NCBI RefSeq assembly: GCF_001641265.1
Contig: NW_020167542.1
Location: 248,001-312,000 of the forward strand
Origin: Pseudogymnoascus destructans
Lineage: Eukaryota; Ascomycota; Leotiomycetes; Thelebolales; Thelebolaceae
Length of the DNA stretch: 64,000 bases
Direction of reading: 5' to 3'
Shown here: positions 62,756 through 64,000 of the stretch, in pieces
How positions within the stretch are numbered: position 1 is the first letter of the stretch
Layout of the letters: every line of letters begins with the position of its first letter
Notes under the pieces: generated by a model
Told to the model about the DNA's origin: nothing
Seen by the model: only the letters and a program-made list of their open reading frames with translations
The model's database searches: none
Program-made: the position numbers and the translations under genes

Positions 62756-64000
62756 ATGTCGTTAAATGGCCTGGATGACCTGAAAGTCAAAGAGGCCCAC
62801 GATGCCGCCATCGCGGAGCCCGGAGGATGGTGAGTTTCCCCGAGACGTCGAGGGGTCCAATCTTGAAGGGACGCAACCCTGACCGAAGCGCATTTACAGG
62901 TTCCTTCTTAAATATGTGACGCGAGACGAGATAGATGTGTTGGGACGCGGTAACAATGGGATAGTGGAGGTCCGGAATGCTATCGCGAGTTACGAGGAGC
63001 CGTCGCCGCTGTTTGGGTTTCTCAAATATAGGCGGAGGAATGTTCTGATCAAATACGTCCCCGAGGGCTCCTCGAGACTGATCCAAGGTGCGTACGCTTC
63101 TGGGAGCCGAAAAGCTCAATTGTGATCTTGGTGACTGACAGATCCGACATCTAGCCCGAGTTACTGTGCACTTCAACGCAATCACGGACCGATTTTCCCC
63201 ATACGATACCTCCTTCTCGATTGATACCGCGAAAGGGCTTAAGGATAGTGCCTTGTCTGCTGCTTGCTCTTTGCATACCGCATCTGGCTCCACCTCTTCA
63301 TCGACCAGTTCTTTGAGGAGGCGGAGGTTGATGGAAATTGCGGAGGATGAAGAAGAGGACCGCCAACAGTCAACTGTGATGGAGGAGCGAGCTTCTACTA
63401 TAAGAGCATCGTCTATTGACGGAGACAGTGACTCGACTGAAGACGAATCGCCCAGCACAGAACCACCCGAACTCCTCACGTCTATGACCTATAAGCCCCA
63501 GGACTCAGAAACAACTCCCGAACAAGATTCCGAGTCGCTCGACCTCACACCTAGCATAAGCGCCGACCCCAGTGTACAATCTTCCGTAGACCACCTTTCA
63601 GAATCCCCAAGACAATCCCTCGATGAAGGTCGCTCGTCCATGCAAGAGGGCCCATCGGACTTCAGAAACTACAGTTCTTATCCAGCACCTGGGAGACCAA
63701 AGATAAAACTTGGGCCCCGCCCTTCGCTTGACACCGCCGGACGACCACAGACATCCTCCTCCGCAAACTACAGGCCAGTGTCTACCTTACCTGCTAATGT
63801 TAAGCTATTTTCCAGAAGCTCTAAGAGGCCCAAGGAGCGTCCGCAATCGCAACACCCTGGCGTGAACCCCACCATGATGATTTCACCCCCACAACTTGGC
63901 GATCCAACAACCAACCCCAACGACCAGGTCGTTCGACCATATACGAGTGGAGGCCGACCAACAACTAGCTCTGGAGCTTCATTTACAAGCACGATGTCTA
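62756..64000 (+). CDS. Host protein with N-terminal ADF-H (cofilin/coactosin-like) domain, partial
   Basis: Exons 62756-62829, 62900-63087 and 63155 onwards join in frame and run past the window end. The start reads MSLNGLDDLKVKEAHDAAIA. The following GGWFLLKYVTRDEIDVLGRG, IVEVRNAIASYEEPSPLFGF and RRRNVLIKYVPEGSSRLIQA then RVTVHFNAITDRFSPYDTSF match the pattern of ADF-homology actin-binding domains (my recognition, moderate). The rest is Ser/Thr/Pro-rich and disordered (SSTSSLRRRRLMEIAEDEEE, then PQSQQHPGVNPTMMI). It probably acts at the actin cytoskeleton. The third acceptor CTAG at 63154 was chosen to keep the frame. Confidence 0.7.

Noticed and set aside
1..64000. CRISPR arrays, operons, ribosome binding sites, riboswitches
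   Set aside because: None seen; intron-containing genes show the DNA is eukaryotic.

Overview
The window comes from a filamentous ascomycete (Pezizomycotina; Eurotiomycetes-like is my best guess, not proven). The genes have short GT-AG introns of about 45-65 bp, and the core genes have typical filamentous-fungal protein sequences: Tom22, a Dpb11/Rad4-type BRCT protein, an arrestin-domain protein, mitofusin Fzo1 and ESCRT-III Did4. A short gene-dense island (about 35.5-47.0 kb) is embedded in a large nest of transposable elements. Many old elements carry nonsense codons of the CGA-to-TGA or CAA-to-TAA kind, consistent with RIP or cytosine deamination.

Left part (0.3-18.8 kb). An intact Fot1/pogo-like element (270-2165) abuts a second one that was hit by an LTR of about 0.9 kb (family R, TSD GTGGG). 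That LTR was hit by a Ty3/gypsy chromovirus (TSD TCATG), which was in turn hit by another solo LTR (TSD CAGTG). The stack was then cut by an inversion with breakpoints at about 7742 and 17862. The gypsy 5' half (LTR-gag-PR-RT-RH) is at 3306-7742 on + and its 3' half (integrase-chromodomain-LTR) is at 15478-17862 on -; putting them back together restores the pol frame. The same inversion split a repeat-rich gene lying next to a broken DUF3723 gene.

Middle (18.9-35.2 kb). A decayed hAT, an intact Fot1-like element (21537-23517), a small unknown gene, an intact five-exon SRPK-type kinase, a truncated 5S rRNA copy, a relic that looks like the C-terminus of a DUF3435/FluG-domain protein cut by several solo LTRs, and a Mutator-like transposase gene whose coding sequence is tiled with perfect short hairpins. 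A frameshifted Fot1-like copy and a further remnant follow.

Right part (47.3-60.6 kb). A decayed Fot1-like element was split by a 9564-bp hAT element (48466-58029; 10-bp perfect TIR TAGACTGGCC, 8-bp TSD TTGAGAAC). This hAT is the most interesting object here. Besides an intact 840-aa transposase in five exons it carries two further intact, spliced, divergent genes: a divergent histone H3 variant (155 aa) and a 247-aa protein with a very acidic C-terminus. Pairs of a 7-bp motif (AGTAACG/CGTTACT) at a fixed 13-bp period are scattered through its non-coding DNA. I infer a transposon-borne chromatin or anti-silencing module; the function is untested. A nearly identical pair of Fot1-like elements (one inside the hAT, one just outside) indicates recent transposition.

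The right edge holds the first three exons of a host gene with an N-terminal ADF-H-like domain, running off the window.
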